Below, piece after piece: positions 34,500 through 43,654 of a stretch of 64,000 nt of DNA. Numbering within the stretch: the stretch's first letter is position 1; the number at the start of each line of letters is the position of its first letter. This DNA is from Pseudonocardiaceae bacterium YIM PH 21723. Lineage in GTDB: Bacteria; Actinomycetota; Actinomycetes; Mycobacteriales; Pseudonocardiaceae. The notes under the pieces are model-generated. The model was not told the DNA's origin. It did no database searches and saw nothing but the letters and a program-made list of their open reading frames with translations. The stretch spans positions 62,001 through 126,000 of the forward strand of contig QZFT01000023.1 of NCBI GenBank assembly GCA_003600225.1, in the 5' to 3' direction. Made by a program: the position numbers and the translations under genes.

Positions 34500-35435
34500 A
34501 TGTCCCGTCGACGCACCCTGCTGACCGTCGCCACCCTCTCCGCGGCGGGCCTGGCCGCGGTCATGGCCCTCTCCGGCAGCGCGGCGGTCGGCGCCGCCGA
34601 CCCGAACGACGCGGTGTTGATCGGCGCCGGGGACATCGCCCAGTGCAAGAGCGCCGATCCGAACGGCAACGGCGCCGCGCTGACCGCCGCGAAAACCCAT
34701 GAACTCCTGGCCGCCAACCCGGGGGCGACGGTGTTCACCGCGGGCGACAACGCCTACCCGGACGGCAGCGCCGACGACTTCCAGAAGTGCTACGAGCCCA
34801 CCTGGGGCGACTTCAAAGATCGCACGCTGCCGGTGGCGGGCAACCACGAGTACCACACCAAGGGCGCGGCCGGGCACTACGGCTATTTCGGCGCCAAGGC
34901 CGGGGATCCGGACAAGGGCTACTACTCGACCGACCTGGGCAGCTGGCACGTCATCGTGCTGAACTCCAACTGCGATGACGTCAGCTGCAAGGCGGGCGGT
35001 CCGCAGGAGAAGTGGCTGCGCGCCGACCTGGCGAGCCACACCGCCAAGTGCACCGTGGCGCTGTGGCACCACCCGCTGTTCACCTCCGGCCTGCCGCATG
35101 GCCCGGAGACCGCGGTGCGGCCGCTGTACCAGGCCTTGTACGACGCGAACGCCGACCTGGTGATCACCGGGCACAACCACGTCTACGAGCGGTTCGCCCC
35201 GCAGGATCCGAAGGGCAAGCTGGACGAGAGCCGCGGCCTGCGCCAGTTCGTCGTCGGCACCGGCGGCGCCTCCTGGTACCGGTTCGGGCTGATCAAGAAG
35301 AACAGCGAGGCCCGCAGCAGCACCACCTGGGGCGTCATCAAGCTGACCCTGAAGCCCGGCTCCTACGACTGGGAGTACGCGCACGCGGGCGGCGTGCAGA
35401 AGTTCGAGGACTCCGGCTCCACCAACTGTCACTGA
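34500..35435 (+). CDS. Secreted metallophosphoesterase (purple acid phosphatase-like)
   Basis: 311 residues from ATG 34500, giving a signal peptide (residues 1-37, cut near VGAAD). Calcineurin-like metal motifs are in order: GAGDIA, FTAGDNAYPDG, AGNHEYH, LWHHPLFTSG and ITGHNHVYERFAP. Cysteine pairs suit an exported enzyme. It should hydrolyse phosphoesters outside the cell. It is a close relative of the C-terminal domain at 37868, both ending in DSG(S/T)TNCH. Confidence 0.88.
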   Translation: MSRRRTLLTVATLSAAGLAAVMALSGSAAVGAADPNDAVLIGAGDIAQCKSADPNGNGAALTAAKTHELLAANPGATVFTAGDNAYPDGSADDFQKCYEPTWGDFKDRTLPVAGNHEYHTKGAAGHYGYFGAKAGDPDKGYYSTDLGSWHVIVLNSNCDDVSCKAGGPQEKWLRADLASHTAKCTVALWHHPLFTSGLPHGPETAVRPLYQALYDANADLVITGHNHVYERFAPQDPKGKLDESRGLRQFVVGTGGASWYRFGLIKKNSEARSSTTWGVIKLTLKPGSYDWEYAHAGGVQKFEDSGSTNCH

Positions 35436-35528
35436 CGGTTCATCGGTAGCTCGGCAAAGGCTGATGGCTCCGCGACGGAGATTCTCTACCGTGCGCTGCT
35501 ACCGGACCGGCCGTAGCGAGGAGCCACC

Positions 35529-36761
35529 TTGTATCTGTCCACGGTAGACAAACCGGCCGGGCTGACCGGTCGCGGACGCTGGTCGCTGGTCGGCGGCAAC
35601 GTGTTCGCGCTGGGCACGGTCAGCCTGATCACCGACATCTCCTCGGAGATGGTCACCGCGATCCTGCCGCTGTACCTGGTCATCGGCCTGCAACTCAGTC
35701 CGCTGGCCTACGGTGTGGTGGACGGGCTCTACACCGGATCGACCGCCCTGCTGCGGCTCGCGGGTGGTTACCTGGCCGACCGCACGCATCGGCGCAAGGC
35801 GATCGCCGGGCTCGGTTACGGGCTGTCCGCGGTGTGCAAGCTGGGCCTGGTCGCGGTCGGCAACTCGGTCGCCGGCATCGGCGCGGTGATCACCGCCGAC
35901 CGGACCGGGAAGGGGCTGCGCACCGCGCCCCGGGACGCGTTGATCACGCTGTCCAGCCCGCCGGATGTGCTGGGCCGGGCGTTCGGGCTGCACCGGATGA
36001 TGGACTCGGCGGGCGCGTTCCTCGGCCCACTGGTGGCGATCGCCGTGCTGGCGGCCGCCGGGCAGGCCTTCGACGCGGTGTTCGTGGTCAGCTTCTGCAT
36101 CGCCGCGCTGGCCGTCGTGGTGCTGGTGCTGTTCGTCCGGGATCAGCGCTCGGCCGTCGCGGCCAAGGCGGTCTCGCTGCGAGCGGCGAGCGGGCTGCTG
36201 CGGGACCGCGCGGTCGTTCGGCTGCTGATCGGCGCCTGTCTGCTGGGCTGCGCGACCATCGGCGACGGGTTCGTCTACCTGATGCTCCAGCAACGTGAGT
36301 CGATCAGCACCGGCTGGTTCCCGCTCCTCGCGGTAGGCACCAATGCCGCGTATCTGGTGCTGGCCACACCGATCGGCGTGCTCGCCGACCGGGTCGGCAG
36401 GCTGCCGGTGCTGCTCGGCGGCTACCTGGCGCTGGGCGCGGCGTACCTGATGGTCTTCGGCTTCGCGCACGGCTGGCCGTTGCTGGTGGCCACCCTGGCC
36501 TTGTACGGGCTGTTCTACGCGGCCAGCGACGGGGTGCTCATGGCGTTGGCCGGACCGCTGTTGCCGGAACACCTGCGCACCACCGGAATCGCGTTGATCC
36601 AAAGTGGACAGGCACTGTCCTACCTGCTCTCCTCGGTGCTGTTCGGCCTGGCCTGGCAGCTCTACGGACCGGCGGCCGCCAGCCGGATCGCGGCCGTCGC
36701 GGTCGGACTGGCCATCGTCGCCACCCTGGTACTGCTGCGGGCCCGGAAGGTGGCGGCATGA
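35529..36761 (+). CDS. Major facilitator superfamily transporter
   Basis: 410 residues, TTG start with GAGGAG in front. About twelve hydrophobic helices and the MFS loop 2-3 motif GYLADRTHRRKAIAGLGYG near residues 78-96 are visible; the central loop around 195-205 separates two bundles. The sequence SLITDISSEMV near the N-terminus is typical of MFS exporters of unknown substrate. The next gene overlaps by 4 bp (ATGA). Confidence 0.88.
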   Translation: MYLSTVDKPAGLTGRGRWSLVGGNVFALGTVSLITDISSEMVTAILPLYLVIGLQLSPLAYGVVDGLYTGSTALLRLAGGYLADRTHRRKAIAGLGYGLSAVCKLGLVAVGNSVAGIGAVITADRTGKGLRTAPRDALITLSSPPDVLGRAFGLHRMMDSAGAFLGPLVAIAVLAAAGQAFDAVFVVSFCIAALAVVVLVLFVRDQRSAVAAKAVSLRAASGLLRDRAVVRLLIGACLLGCATIGDGFVYLMLQQRESISTGWFPLLAVGTNAAYLVLATPIGVLADRVGRLPVLLGGYLALGAAYLMVFGFAHGWPLLVATLALYGLFYAASDGVLMALAGPLLPEHLRTTGIALIQSGQALSYLLSSVLFGLAWQLYGPAAASRIAAVAVGLAIVATLVLLRARKVAA

Positions 36762-37726
36762 AGAACCGGATCCTGATCCTGGCGCTGTCCACGCTGCTGC
36801 TCGGCGGCATCGCCGTCGGATACGTGATCACCCGCCCCGGTGGGGCGTTGTCCGGCACCGCCGATCCGTCGGAGGTGGCGCTGCGCGGCGAGGGCCGGGT
36901 GCTGGCCCTGTTCAACGGCAGGCTGGGCACCGCGCGGCGGGACGGCGGCGACCAGAAGATCAGCGCGATCCGCTGCGACCGGTCGTACGCCGCGGCGGGC
37001 ACCATCGGCTGCCTGCGGCCCAGCGAGGAGAACTGGGGCCAGTACCAACTGGTCGTCCTCAATGGACAGTTCCAGGAGACCGGCAAGCCACTGGACGTGC
37101 CAGGACTGGCCAATCGGCTGCGGGTGTCGAACAGCGGGCGGATGGTGTCCTGGACGGTGTTCGTGTCCGGCGAGGACTACACCAGCGACGTGATGTCCAC
37201 CCGCACCGGCATTCTGGACACGAAGTCGGGCGAGGCGATTCCGAGCCTGGAGGTCTTCGCCGCCACCATCAACGGCATGCCGCACAAGGCGGTGGACGAC
37301 AACTACTGGGGCATCACATTCGCCGGCGACGACAACCGGTTCTACGTGACCATGTTCGCCGGCGGCACCCGGTACCTGATGGAGGGCGACCTGGCCGCCC
37401 GCACGGTGCGCAACCTCAAGTCCAATGTGGAATGTCCTTCACTGGCCCCGGACCAGCGGCGGATCGCCTTCAAGGAGGCGATCGACGGCAACCCGAAGAA
37501 GGGCTGGCGGCTGTCGGTGCTGGAACTCGCCACGATGAAGGTCACCCACCTCGCGGAGACCCGCAGCGTGGACGACCAGCCGGCCTGGCTGGACAACGGC
37601 ACCGTCGCCTACAACGTGCAGCGCAGCGATGGGATCAACGAGACCTACGGCGTGCCCGCCGACGGCTCCGGCCATCCGGTGAAGCTGGTCGAGGGCGGCA
37701 ATTCCCCTGCTCCCTATGGCCTCTAG
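36758..37726 (+). CDS. Membrane-anchored TolB/PD40-like beta-propeller protein
   Basis: 322 residues with one N-terminal anchor helix (about 5-24) and an extracytoplasmic domain. Repeating segments such as LAPDQRRIAFKE and DDQPAWLDNGTVAYNVQRSD have the PD40/TolB propeller pattern. It is coupled to the MFS gene and could modulate or sense for that transporter (inference). No enzymatic motif. Confidence 0.75.
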   Translation: MKNRILILALSTLLLGGIAVGYVITRPGGALSGTADPSEVALRGEGRVLALFNGRLGTARRDGGDQKISAIRCDRSYAAAGTIGCLRPSEENWGQYQLVVLNGQFQETGKPLDVPGLANRLRVSNSGRMVSWTVFVSGEDYTSDVMSTRTGILDTKSGEAIPSLEVFAATINGMPHKAVDDNYWGITFAGDDNRFYVTMFAGGTRYLMEGDLAARTVRNLKSNVECPSLAPDQRRIAFKEAIDGNPKKGWRLSVLELATMKVTHLAETRSVDDQPAWLDNGTVAYNVQRSDGINETYGVPADGSGHPVKLVEGGNSPAPYGL

Positions 37727-37730
37727 CTCC

Positions 37731-37779
37731 GAAGTTGGCGATGTTCGGGAACGCATTTCTCCCGAACATCGCCAACTTC
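37731..37779. repeat. GAAGTTGGCGATGTTCGGGA inverted repeat, copy 1
   Basis: Perfect 20-bp arms separated by a 9-bp loop, 4 bp after the TolB-like gene. It will form a stable hairpin and may terminate transcription. A second copy with identical arms is at 39231-39291. Confidence 0.85.
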
Positions 37780-37867
37780 GGGACAGGTATTCTCCGTTAA
37801 CCAGATGGCCATCGGTAGCTCCGCCGAGTAAGACCCGCGTGAGTTCCCTGATCCTTACTCTGCCCGC

Positions 37868-39223
37868 ATGCGCTTACCTAACAGGGTTCTGAGTGCTGGA
37901 CTCGTCGGCGTACTCACGCTGACCACTCTGGTCGCAGCGGACATCACCGCCGCGGCGGCAACCGCCACCTTCACCCCGACCGCCGACACCTACGTCGCGG
38001 ACAACGCGCCGACCAGCAACTTCGGCACCGCCGGAGCGGTGGGCGTCGACGCGTCGGAGGTCAACCGCACCTTCCTGAAGTTCACCGTCAGCGGGGTGTC
38101 CGGCACGGTCACCAGCGCCAAGCTGCGACTGCACACCGACACGGTCGCCGGGTCGGAGAGCGACAGCGGCGGCACCTGGAAGCTGATGTCGAACACCGGC
38201 TGGTCGGAGACCGGGGTCACCTGGAACAACCAGCCGGCCATCGACGGCGCCACCCTGGGCTCGATCGGGGCGGTCGCGGTCAACACCTGGTACGAGATCG
38301 ACGTGACCAGCCAGATCACCGGCAACGGCACGTTCTCCATCGGCGGAACCTCCACGTCCACCAATGGAGCCGACTTCGACTCGCGGGAGACCGGGGCCAC
38401 CGCCCCGCAGCTGGTGGTCAGCACCGACGTGCAGAGCGGTGACCCGGTGTGGATCGGCGCCGGTGACATCGCCGACTCGGGTTCGCAGGACACCAACACC
38501 GCGAACCTGGTCAGCGGCATCGCCGGGACCGTGTGGACCACCGGCGACAACGTGTACCCGAACGGCACCGCGTCGGAGTTCAACACCTACTACAACCCGA
38601 CCTGGGGCGCGTTCAAGAACCGCACCCGGCCGGTGCCCGGCAACCACGACTACAACACCTCCGGCTACTACGGCTACTACGGCTACTTCGGTGCCGCGGC
38701 GGGCACGGCCGGCCAGGGTTACTACTCGTACGACCTGGGCAACTGGCACATCGTGGCGTTGAACTCGGAGATCTCCACGACCGCGAGCTCGGCGCAGGCC
38801 ACCTGGCTGACGAGCGACCTGGCCGGGACCACGAAGCCGTGCATCGCGGCCTACTGGCACAAGCCGCGGTTCACGTCCGGCTCCACCCACGGCAACAACA
38901 CGGCCATCGGCCCGTTGGTGCAGATCCTCTACAACAACCACGCCGACGTCGTGGTCACCGGACACAACCACCAGTACGAGCGGTTCAACCTGCTCAATCC
39001 GAGTGGCGCGGTGGACACCACGGGCGGCATCCGGCACTTCGTGGTGGGCACCGGCGGCGCCGGGCTCTACCCGTTCGGCACCATTCAGCCGGGCAGCCAG
39101 GTGCGGAACAACAACTCGTTCGGCGCGCTGAAGTTCACGCTGCACGCGAACTCCTACGACTGGAACTTCCTCCCGGCGGCCGGTAGCTCGTTCACCGACT
39201 CCGGCACCACCAACTGCCACTAA
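37868..39223 (+). CDS. Secreted DNRLRE-domain metallophosphoesterase
   Basis: 451 residues. A signal peptide (1-31) is followed by a DNRLRE/CBM96-like beta domain (about 35-185; FTPTADTYVADNAPTSNFGT, VNRTFLKFTV, GVTWNNQPA), then a calcineurin-like phosphoesterase (about 195-445; GAGDIAD, TTGDNVYPNG, PGNHDYN, YWHKPRFTSG, VTGHNHQYERF). The first domain may hold the enzyme on cell-surface or environmental carbohydrate. It is a domain-extended paralogue of the gene at 34500. The same 20-bp palindrome brackets it on both sides. Confidence 0.87.
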   Translation: MRLPNRVLSAGLVGVLTLTTLVAADITAAAATATFTPTADTYVADNAPTSNFGTAGAVGVDASEVNRTFLKFTVSGVSGTVTSAKLRLHTDTVAGSESDSGGTWKLMSNTGWSETGVTWNNQPAIDGATLGSIGAVAVNTWYEIDVTSQITGNGTFSIGGTSTSTNGADFDSRETGATAPQLVVSTDVQSGDPVWIGAGDIADSGSQDTNTANLVSGIAGTVWTTGDNVYPNGTASEFNTYYNPTWGAFKNRTRPVPGNHDYNTSGYYGYYGYFGAAAGTAGQGYYSYDLGNWHIVALNSEISTTASSAQATWLTSDLAGTTKPCIAAYWHKPRFTSGSTHGNNTAIGPLVQILYNNHADVVVTGHNHQYERFNLLNPSGAVDTTGGIRHFVVGTGGAGLYPFGTIQPGSQVRNNNSFGALKFTLHANSYDWNFLPAAGSSFTDSGTTNCH

Positions 39224-39230
39224 ACGCTAC

Positions 39231-39291
39231 GAAGTTGGCGATGTTCGGGACTGCCCAAGTAGGTGGCACCGTCCCGAACATCGCCAACTTC
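39231..39291. repeat. GAAGTTGGCGATGTTCGGGA inverted repeat, copy 2
   Basis: The arms are identical to copy 1 (20 bp, perfect) but the 21-bp spacer differs. It lies between convergent genes, so a bidirectional terminator role is likely. Confidence 0.85.
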
Positions 39292-39302
39292 GCGTGGGGC
39301 AG

Positions 39303-40283
39303 TCAGCCCTGCTGGGCGTACGGACGCAACGGGGGTTCGGTGGTGACCCAGGTGTTCGGCGGGGTCTGCCAGATGGCGGCGAGCGGCGAGGAGAGCAGGC
39401 TGGGCAGCTGCTGGGCCAGCTCGGGGACGTCGATCGGCATGAACGCGGTCAGACAGGTCTTCTTGCTGATCCGGCTCGCGTCGGCCGGGCCGTCGTGGCC
39501 CAGCGCGTCCATCACCAGGGCGTAGATCACCGAGTCCACGGCGAGGGCGAGGTGTTCGCCGACCCGGCCGGGGCAGATCTGCTGGGTGCCGATGTGCGCG
39601 AGGCCGGGGGCGCCCGGCAGGTCGCTGGCCGGCTTACCGGGGGAAGCCGCCTCATCGGTGAACGTGTAGAGCGAGGTGTAGGCGGGACCGGCGGGCAGCG
39701 GGGCGCGGTTCAGCGCCTTCACCCACTCCGAGGTCGTGCGGAACTGGTGCGCCGCGGGGAAACAGCCGACGTGCACGGCATTGCCCAGCTTGCAGCCGCG
39801 GTCGGCGGAGGCCGTGCCCTGGTACGGCGAGCCGAAGCTGATCACATCATCCATTTTGGACGCGAGGTCCGGCCAGAAGCGGAGCACCCAGGCGGGGTGC
39901 AGGCCGCCCTGGCTGTGCCCGATGGTGGACACCTTGTGGCCGCTGCGCGCGTTCATGGTGCGGATCGCGTGCACCACGTACTCCGAGGTGACCTGCATGT
40001 CCTGGTAACCCCGGGCCGGGTAGTCCAGCAGGCAGACCGCGATGCCCTGTTTCCGCAGGACCGCGGCGTAGTTCCAGCCGAAGTTCTCGGACCCCTTCAC
40101 CGTGGTCCCCGGAATGAACAAAACCGGGTTCTTGGTCGCCGTGTCGATGCCGGAATCGCAGTGCAAGGCAGCATCCAGCTCGGCTACGGGAGTTTCCAGC
40201 GCCGGACCAGGATCGGCGGAGGCCGGCACGGCCATACCCAGTGCCAGCAGCACCGTTGTCGCGATCAGGATGGATTTACGCAC
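39303..40283 (-). CDS. Secreted triacylglycerol lipase-like alpha/beta hydrolase
   Basis: 326 residues from GTG 40283. Signal peptide 1-23 (ASA cut). The nucleophile elbow GHSQGG puts the catalytic serine at 124, and the oxyanion-side FIPGT is at 57-60. The layout resembles Candida antarctica lipase B-type secreted lipases, including paired cysteines. It is divergent from a TetR gene, with a shared operator between them, so lipid- or fatty-acid-linked control is plausible. Confidence 0.88.
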   Translation of the reverse strand: MRKSILIATTVLLALGMAVPASADPGPALETPVAELDAALHCDSGIDTATKNPVLFIPGTTVKGSENFGWNYAAVLRKQGIAVCLLDYPARGYQDMQVTSEYVVHAIRTMNARSGHKVSTIGHSQGGLHPAWVLRFWPDLASKMDDVISFGSPYQGTASADRGCKLGNAVHVGCFPAAHQFRTTSEWVKALNRAPLPAGPAYTSLYTFTDEAASPGKPASDLPGAPGLAHIGTQQICPGRVGEHLALAVDSVIYALVMDALGHDGPADASRISKKTCLTAFMPIDVPELAQQLPSLLSSPLAAIWQTPPNTWVTTEPPLRPYAQQG

Positions 40284-40338
40284 CGTGGCGGTCCTCTCAG
40301 ACGTGTGAGCTACCGAACAGTAACCGCCATCACATCAT

Positions 40339-40360
40339 TTTGACAAGCTGGCTTATCAAA
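40339..40360. promoter_or_regulatory. Operator between the lipase and TetR genes
   Basis: TTTGACAAGC (40339-40348) and GCTTATCAAA (40351-40360) pair with one mismatch. The site is in the 109-bp divergent intergenic region, a typical TetR-family operator position. Confidence 0.65.
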
Positions 40361-40392
40361 CAAAACTGTCGGTAATTCGTTAATCTGCATAA

Positions 40393-40992
40393 GTGGCGAT
40401 CTATGGCGGCCAGTCCGCAGAAGAACGACGGGCCCAGCGGCGCGAGCGACTGCTCGATGCCGGGCTGGAACTGATCGGCACCGAGGGGTACGCGGCGACC
40501 TCGATCGAGAAGCTGTGCGCGGCGGCGGGCGTGGCCACCCGCACCTTCTACGAGGAGTTCGCCACCAAGGAAGAGCTACTCATGACCCTGCACCGCCAGG
40601 TCCAGGGACGGGCGGCGGTCACCGTGCGGGCGGCACTGTCCCATGCCGAGGACGCGTCGTTCGCCGAACGGGTGGAGGTGGCCGTGCGCAACTATGTGCA
40701 GACCATGGCCGACGACCCCCGCTGGGCACGGCTGGCCTTCGTCGAGGTGATCGGGGTGAGCCAGGCGGTGGAGGCGAATCGCCTGGGGCTGCGGCACATG
40801 TGGACGGAGCTCCTGTCCGCGGAGGCCCGGCGTGCGGCAGGCGGCGACCGGGACTTCCACCTGGGCGCCCTGGCCCTCATCGGGACGGTCAACGAACTGG
40901 TGCACCACTGGTCCCGGAACCGGGCCCATCACTCGGTGGACGAGGTGATCACCGAGATTCTCCGGGTGGCCAACGCCCTGATGCTGGACTAG
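40393..40992 (+). CDS. TetR family regulator
   Basis: 199 residues from GTG 40393. The N-terminal HTH is clear (RRERLLDAGLELIGTEGYAA then VATRTFYEEFATKEELL). The C-terminal helical domain binds an unknown ligand. It probably represses itself and the divergent lipase through the 40339 palindrome. The stop overlaps the convergent MBL gene (CTAG). Confidence 0.9.
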   Translation: MAIYGGQSAEERRAQRRERLLDAGLELIGTEGYAATSIEKLCAAAGVATRTFYEEFATKEELLMTLHRQVQGRAAVTVRAALSHAEDASFAERVEVAVRNYVQTMADDPRWARLAFVEVIGVSQAVEANRLGLRHMWTELLSAEARRAAGGDRDFHLGALALIGTVNELVHHWSRNRAHHSVDEVITEILRVANALMLD

Positions 40993-41885
40993 AGATCCAG
41001 GGTGATCGGGCCTCCGCAGCACTGCAGCATGACGCCCATGACCTCGGCGATGCTCAGCTCCCGGCCGTGCTGTTCGGCGTGCGCCATCCGCAGGTTGACC
41101 GCGTGCCGCTCGGCATCCAGCCAGTCCGGCCACCGCTTGGTGGCCTGCTCGTGCAGCGCGGCGAAGTCCGGCGAGTCCACACCGGACACATCCAGGATCC
41201 AGTCGAAGTACTCGGCCAGCGCGGAGATCGGCGCCGTGGCGTCCGAAGTGGACACCGGCCCGTGGCCGGGAACCAGGCGCTTCGGGTTCAGCGCGGCGAG
41301 CCAGTCCAGGGCTTTGCGCCAGCCGATCACCGAGCCCTGAGCCGCCAGCGGGGTCACGCCGTCGAAGACCAGGTCGCCGGTGAACAGCGTGCCGCTGTCC
41401 GGCAGCCAGACGATGAGGTCCCCGACGGTGTGCGCGGTACCGGACGCCTGCATGACCCGGACCTGCCGCCCGCCCACATCGAGGCGTTCCAGGGTGGTTC
41501 CCCGGATGCCGGCGGGCGGCGCCACATCACCCCAGCCGTCGAACCGGAACGCCTGCGGGAGCAGGTGCGGTCCCGCGGCGATCACCGGCAACGCGGCCGG
41601 GGCGGCCCACACGGTGCCACCTTCGCGGGCCACCAGGCCGGCGCCGTTGACGTGATCACCGTGGTGGTGGGTGAGCACCAGGTCGACCGGCACGGCCGGA
41701 TCCACGGTCTCCCGTACGGCGTCCAGCATCGCGCGGGTGCGCCGCTCGGTGGCGCAGGTGTCCACCAGCACGGTGCGATCCGGTCCGGCGATCCAGCCGG
41801 TGTTGTTCTTGAACCAGTCCCCCGGCGGCTGCTCGTAGGCCCAGATGCCCTGACCCAGCTCGATGACCCGTGCGTTGATCGCCAT
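40989..41885 (-). CDS. MBL-fold metallohydrolase
   Basis: 298 residues. The metal motif THHHGDH is at 72-78, with later ligands in SGTAHTVGD, FTGDLVFDG and VPGHGP. This is the glyoxalase-II/quinoprotein-relay-like subgroup of the metallo-beta-lactamase fold. The C-terminal part (about 225-298) is helical with CC near the end. The substrate is unknown. Start ATG 41885. Confidence 0.85.
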   Translation of the reverse strand: MAINARVIELGQGIWAYEQPPGDWFKNNTGWIAGPDRTVLVDTCATERRTRAMLDAVRETVDPAVPVDLVLTHHHGDHVNGAGLVAREGGTVWAAPAALPVIAAGPHLLPQAFRFDGWGDVAPPAGIRGTTLERLDVGGRQVRVMQASGTAHTVGDLIVWLPDSGTLFTGDLVFDGVTPLAAQGSVIGWRKALDWLAALNPKRLVPGHGPVSTSDATAPISALAEYFDWILDVSGVDSPDFAALHEQATKRWPDWLDAERHAVNLRMAHAEQHGRELSIAEVMGVMLQCCGGPITLDL

Positions 41886-41926
41886 AATCCAACTGTAACC
41901 AGCAGGGTGATCATCTACCGGGCAGA

Positions 41927-42340
41927 ATGCGTCACATGGTGGACGGACGCGCGCATGCAGAAGGTGTGATCGACGGATTCCTGACTCGCCAGAAGCGGGA
42001 TCGCTACCGCTACCTGCTGGACCGGGACGGGTTCGCGGACGGTCTGCTGTGGTCGGACATCGACGAGCGGTGGCGCATTCCGTTGAGCTTCAAGGGTTTC
42101 AAGCGCGAGGGCTTCCTGGATCACGCGGAAACCGTGCTGCGCGAACACGGCGCGCCGGACGAGTGCTACGCGATCAGCGACATCGGTGAGATCAACGGGC
42201 TGCTGCTGCCGTTGCACGAGGCCCTGGATCTGACCATCGGCTGGACCGAGGGCGGCACGGTGCTGTCCTGCGTGCCGGGCAAACTGGCCTACTTCGAGCA
42301 CGAGGGCCCGGAGGGCGCGTACCTGCTGGTCCGCAGCTAA
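41927..42340 (+). CDS. Conserved hypothetical protein
   Basis: 137 residues from ATG 41927 (ATG 41936 is possible). Soluble, rich in Asp/Glu/Arg, with no membrane segment and no motif I recognise. The phrase LSFKGFKREGFLDHAETVLREHG near the middle looks like a compact alpha/beta protein. It overlaps the stop of the convergent XRE gene. Function unknown. Confidence 0.65.
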   Translation: MRHMVDGRAHAEGVIDGFLTRQKRDRYRYLLDRDGFADGLLWSDIDERWRIPLSFKGFKREGFLDHAETVLREHGAPDECYAISDIGEINGLLLPLHEALDLTIGWTEGGTVLSCVPGKLAYFEHEGPEGAYLLVRS

Positions 42341-42606
42341 CCGGCCCGCCTTTCCACGGGTTCCTCGATCACGCAGTCCCCCGCGAGGTTGTCCAGGGAC
42401 AGGCCCAATGCGGAGGCCAGCGCCACCACGGTGAAGAAGGCCGGGGTCGGCGCGCGGCCGGTCTCGATCTTGCGCAGGGTCTCCGCGGACAGTCCGGCGA
42501 TGGCGGCCACCTCCACCATGCTGCGCTCCCCACGCGCGGCACGCAGCAGGGCGCCGAACCTCTCGCCTCGCTCCCGCTCTTCCGGGGTCAGTGGAACTCG
42601 TACCAT
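42337..42606 (-). CDS. XRE-family HTH regulator
   Basis: 89 residues. The HTH_3 domain spans about 18-72 (LLRAARGERSMVEVAAIAGL, SAETLRKIETGRAPTPAFFT). It has no effector domain, so it is probably a simple repressor. A 22-bp palindrome lies 8 bp upstream of its start, in the region shared with the divergent methionine aminopeptidase gene. Confidence 0.88.
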   Translation of the reverse strand: MVRVPLTPEERERGERFGALLRAARGERSMVEVAAIAGLSAETLRKIETGRAPTPAFFTVVALASALGLSLDNLAGDCVIEEPVERRAG

Positions 42607-42613
42607 GACCGTG

Positions 42614-42635
42614 ATACTAATACCGGTATAAGTAT
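42614..42635. promoter_or_regulatory. Palindromic operator between XRE and map
   Basis: ATACTAATACCGGTATAAGTAT is symmetric except for one base pair, centred at 42624/42625. It lies in the 50-bp gap between the two divergent starts and is AT-rich, so it can overlap both promoters. It is the likely binding site of the XRE protein. Confidence 0.8.
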
Positions 42636-42656
42636 TGGTTCCAGTCAGGGAGCGTC

Positions 42657-43424
42657 ATGGTCGAAATCAAGACCAACACCGAGTTGCAGGCGATGCGCGA
42701 GGCGGGCCGGGTGGTGGGCTACATCCACCTCGCCATCCGCCAGCACGCCAGGCCGGGTGTCTCCCTGCGGGAACTGGACGAGGTGGCCCGGACGGTGCTG
42801 CGGGAGAACGGCGCCGGCTCGCCGTTCCTGAACTACCGCCCGTCCTTCGCCCCGATCGGCTTCCCCGGCGTCATCTGCACCTCGGTGAACGACGCGGTCG
42901 TGCACGGCATCCCGAACGACTACGTGCTCCGCGAGGGCGACCTGCTGAGCGCGGACGTCGGCGCCACCCTGGACGGCTGGACCGGCGACGCGGCGATCAG
43001 CTTCATCGTCGGCACCGGCAGCGAGGCGGACCTGGAACTGATCGCGTCCACTGAGCAGGCCCTCGAGGCCGGCATCGCCGCCGCCGTGGTGGGCAACCGG
43101 ATGGGCGACATCTCCTTCGCCATCGGCAGGGTCGCCGCCGCGGCCGGCTGCGGCATGCCCCGCGACTTCGGCGGCCACGGCATCGGCCGCTCCATGCACG
43201 AGGCCCCCGAGGTCCCGAACCGCGGCCGCCCCGGCCGCGGCCTGCTGCTGCAACACGGTCTGGTGCTGGCCATCGAACCGATGCTGATGTCCGGCGGCAA
43301 GGACGACTACGTGGTGGACCCGGACGGCTGGACCCTGCGGACCGTCGACGGCAGCCGCGCCGCGCACATCGAGCACACGGTGGCGATCACCGAGGACGGA
43401 CCGCAGATCCTGACCCTGCCCTAG
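42657..43424 (+). CDS. map: Type I methionine aminopeptidase
   Basis: 255-residue enzyme that removes the initiator methionine from nascent proteins. All metal and catalytic residues are present: H83 (VVHGIP), D100, D111, H174 (GGHGIGRSMHE), H181, E207 (AIEPM) and E239 (IEHT). ATG 42657 has GGGAG upstream. Actinobacteria usually have more than one copy; this one is under a dedicated XRE regulator, suggesting an inducible isozyme. Confidence 0.92.
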   Translation: MVEIKTNTELQAMREAGRVVGYIHLAIRQHARPGVSLRELDEVARTVLRENGAGSPFLNYRPSFAPIGFPGVICTSVNDAVVHGIPNDYVLREGDLLSADVGATLDGWTGDAAISFIVGTGSEADLELIASTEQALEAGIAAAVVGNRMGDISFAIGRVAAAAGCGMPRDFGGHGIGRSMHEAPEVPNRGRPGRGLLLQHGLVLAIEPMLMSGGKDDYVVDPDGWTLRTVDGSRAAHIEHTVAITEDGPQILTLP

Positions 43425-43654
43425 TCCGCGTACAGCCCCAGGAAGTAGCTCAGCCCCTGTTTCAGTTCGACCCCGGCAAGGCCGGCCACCAGACCGGCCT
43501 GCCCGCGGTGCAATTCGTATACGCCATGAATTTCTTCAATGGGAGCGGAAAGGTGAAGGACCTCCTTCACCTTGGCCGCGTCCAGCCGAGGAATCGGGAT
43601 CTCGTCGACGAGACGATCATCTGCCGGGCAGAACCCTTCCAAGTACCACATCAC
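43421..43654 (-). CDS. Small hypothetical protein
   Basis: 77 residues from GTG 43654 (overlapping the upstream stop as GTGA; ATG 43651 is the next codon). It reads WYLEGFCPADDRLVDEIPI at the start and is acidic and soluble. It is coupled to the colicin-immunity-like gene and may share its function. No family recognised. Confidence 0.65.
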   Translation of the reverse strand: MMWYLEGFCPADDRLVDEIPIPRLDAAKVKEVLHLSAPIEEIHGVYELHRGQAGLVAGLAGVELKQGLSYFLGLYAD

